Source: an uncultured Bryobacteraceae bacterium
Lineage (GTDB): Bacteria; Acidobacteriota; Terriglobia; Bryobacterales; Bryobacteraceae
Direction of reading: 5' to 3'
DNA length: 5,809 bases
Assembly (NCBI GenBank): GCA_937921835.1
Contig: CAKZVG010000727.1
Location: 1 to 5,809 of the forward strand
Below, piece by piece: positions 5,134 to 5,809 of the stretch. Each line of letters opens with the position of its first letter. The first letter of the stretch is position 1. Under the pieces are notes generated by a model that was not told the origin of the DNA, searched no databases, and was given only the letters and a program-made list of their open reading frames with translations. A program made the translations under genes and the position numbers.

Positions 5134-5809
5134 TCAGCGGGCGAGCAACTCCTCCAGATTCCCCCCCAGGATCCGGCCCGCGTCGGCGGAACTCACGCCA
5201 ATGGCGGCCAGCGCGCGGGCCTGCGCCTCGAAGACTCCCGCCTGCCAGCCGCGCGGGAAGAAGGACGAATCCGTGCCGAACAGCAGCCGCCCCGCGCCCA
5301 CCACGTCGAGCGCCCTCCGGAAGACGCCTTCCAGATCGAGCCCCTCCGGCTGATAGCGCACCCAGCCATTGCTGCTGGAGGTATCGAAGCGCACGTTCGG
5401 GCACAAGTCCGCCAGCATCAGCGCCTCGCGGAAGTAGCCGCCGCCGAAATGCGGCACGACGAACGGCAACGCGGGATAGCGCAGCGCGGCCGGATGCAGG
5501 TCGATCGGGTTGGAGAAGCGCATGTCGAAGGGCGAAGGCAGTCCCAGCTTCCGCCGGATCCCCACGGTCAGCACGCCGCAGTGCACGAACACCACGGTTC
5601 CCGGGAATTCCGCGGCCAGCCGGTAGATCCGCCCGGCGCTCTCGGAGTTCAGCGAATAGCGGTGCATGGCGGGAAACAGGCAAACCCCGCGCAAACCCGC
5701 GCCGAGCGCCTGCCGGACCCGCTCTTCCGCGTCCGCCTGAGTGGGATCGGCGAAAAAATAACCGGAAAACCGCTCCGGACGCGACCGGACCGCCGCCACC
5801 ACCGACGTG
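5134..5809 (-). CDS. Amidohydrolase family protein, TIM-barrel metal-dependent hydrolase (5'-truncated)
   Basis: The C-terminal 224 residues of an amidohydrolase_2-type (ACMSD/LigW-like) TIM-barrel enzyme. The frame stays open to the window edge. The GTG codons near 5802 are not the start, because the family's N-terminal strand with its HxH metal motif is missing and must lie beyond 5809. Visible blocks, in - strand order: RPERFSGYFFADP; GLRGVCLFPAMHRYSL; VVFVHCGV with a metal-type His (codon 5583-5581); FVVPHFGG with a second His (5451-5449); NVRFDTSSSN; RLLFGTDSSFFPRGW with the catalytic Asp (5271-5269); and the closing ILGGNLEELL. These match the strand-end His, His, Asp ligand pattern of the superfamily. 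Members hydrolyse C-N bonds or decarboxylate small acids; the substrate cannot be read here. It is convergent with the small gene and probably unrelated to the flagellum, marking the edge of the flagellar locus. Confidence 0.88.
   Translation of the reverse strand, partial: TSVVAAVRSRPERFSGYFFADPTQADAEERVRQALGAGLRGVCLFPAMHRYSLNSESAGRIYRLAAEFPGTVVFVHCGVLTVGIRRKLGLPSPFDMRFSNPIDLHPAALRYPALPFVVPHFGGGYFREALMLADLCPNVRFDTSSSNGWVRYQPEGLDLEGVFRRALDVVGAGRLLFGTDSSFFPRGWQAGVFEAQARALAAIGVSSADAGRILGGNLEELLAR

Noticed and set aside
4823..5683. Long open frame on the - strand (286 codons) spanning the small gene and most of the amidohydrolase
   Set aside because: It is antisense to the small gene and out of frame with the clearly conserved amidohydrolase on the same strand. 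Its translation is Arg/Gly/Ala-rich, as expected from third-position GC.

Overview
The window is GC-rich, densely packed bacterial DNA. Its first 4.6 kb is the fliF-fliG-fliH-fliI-fliJ stretch of a flagellar basal-body and export operon on the + strand. The cell should be motile, or descend from motile ancestors. The gene order is shared by many phyla. The high GC, the style of the amidohydrolase and the divergent FliH and FliJ sequences are compatible with Acidobacteriota (Bryobacterales/Solibacter-like), but that placement is an impression, not something the sequence proves.

Layout. Positions 2-1168 hold the C-terminal two thirds of FliF (MS ring), cut by the window edge. Positions 1172-2200 hold a complete FliG (rotor/switch). 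Positions 2190-2852 hold FliH (ATPase regulator), 2849-4186 FliI (export ATPase) and 4183-4626 FliJ (central stalk). The junctions are very tight: a 3-nt gap, then overlaps of 11 nt, 4 nt (ATGA) and 4 nt (GTGA). This points to one transcript with translational coupling. The FliF tail that docks FliG is encoded directly beside fliG. FliH, FliI and FliJ together form the soluble ATPase complex beneath the export gate.

After fliJ comes a 180-bp GC-rich spacer with several inverted repeats (4627-4806). It is followed by a small + strand gene (4807-5085) with a strong Shine-Dalgarno sequence. This gene encodes a 92-aa, probably exported protein with a Gly/Asn/Arg-rich tail that I cannot assign to a family. 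A 9-bp-stem hairpin (5096-5133) separates it from a convergent gene on the - strand (5134-5809). That gene is a partial TIM-barrel amidohydrolase (amidohydrolase_2/ACMSD-like) whose start lies beyond the window end.

Assessment. The flagellar genes look intact and orthodox, with key residues conserved. I see no CRISPR array, mobile element, tRNA or rRNA. The only part that looks undescribed is the small exported RGG-tailed protein and its structured leader, sitting where many flagellar operons would continue with fliK. I found no convincing evidence of a novel multi-gene system.
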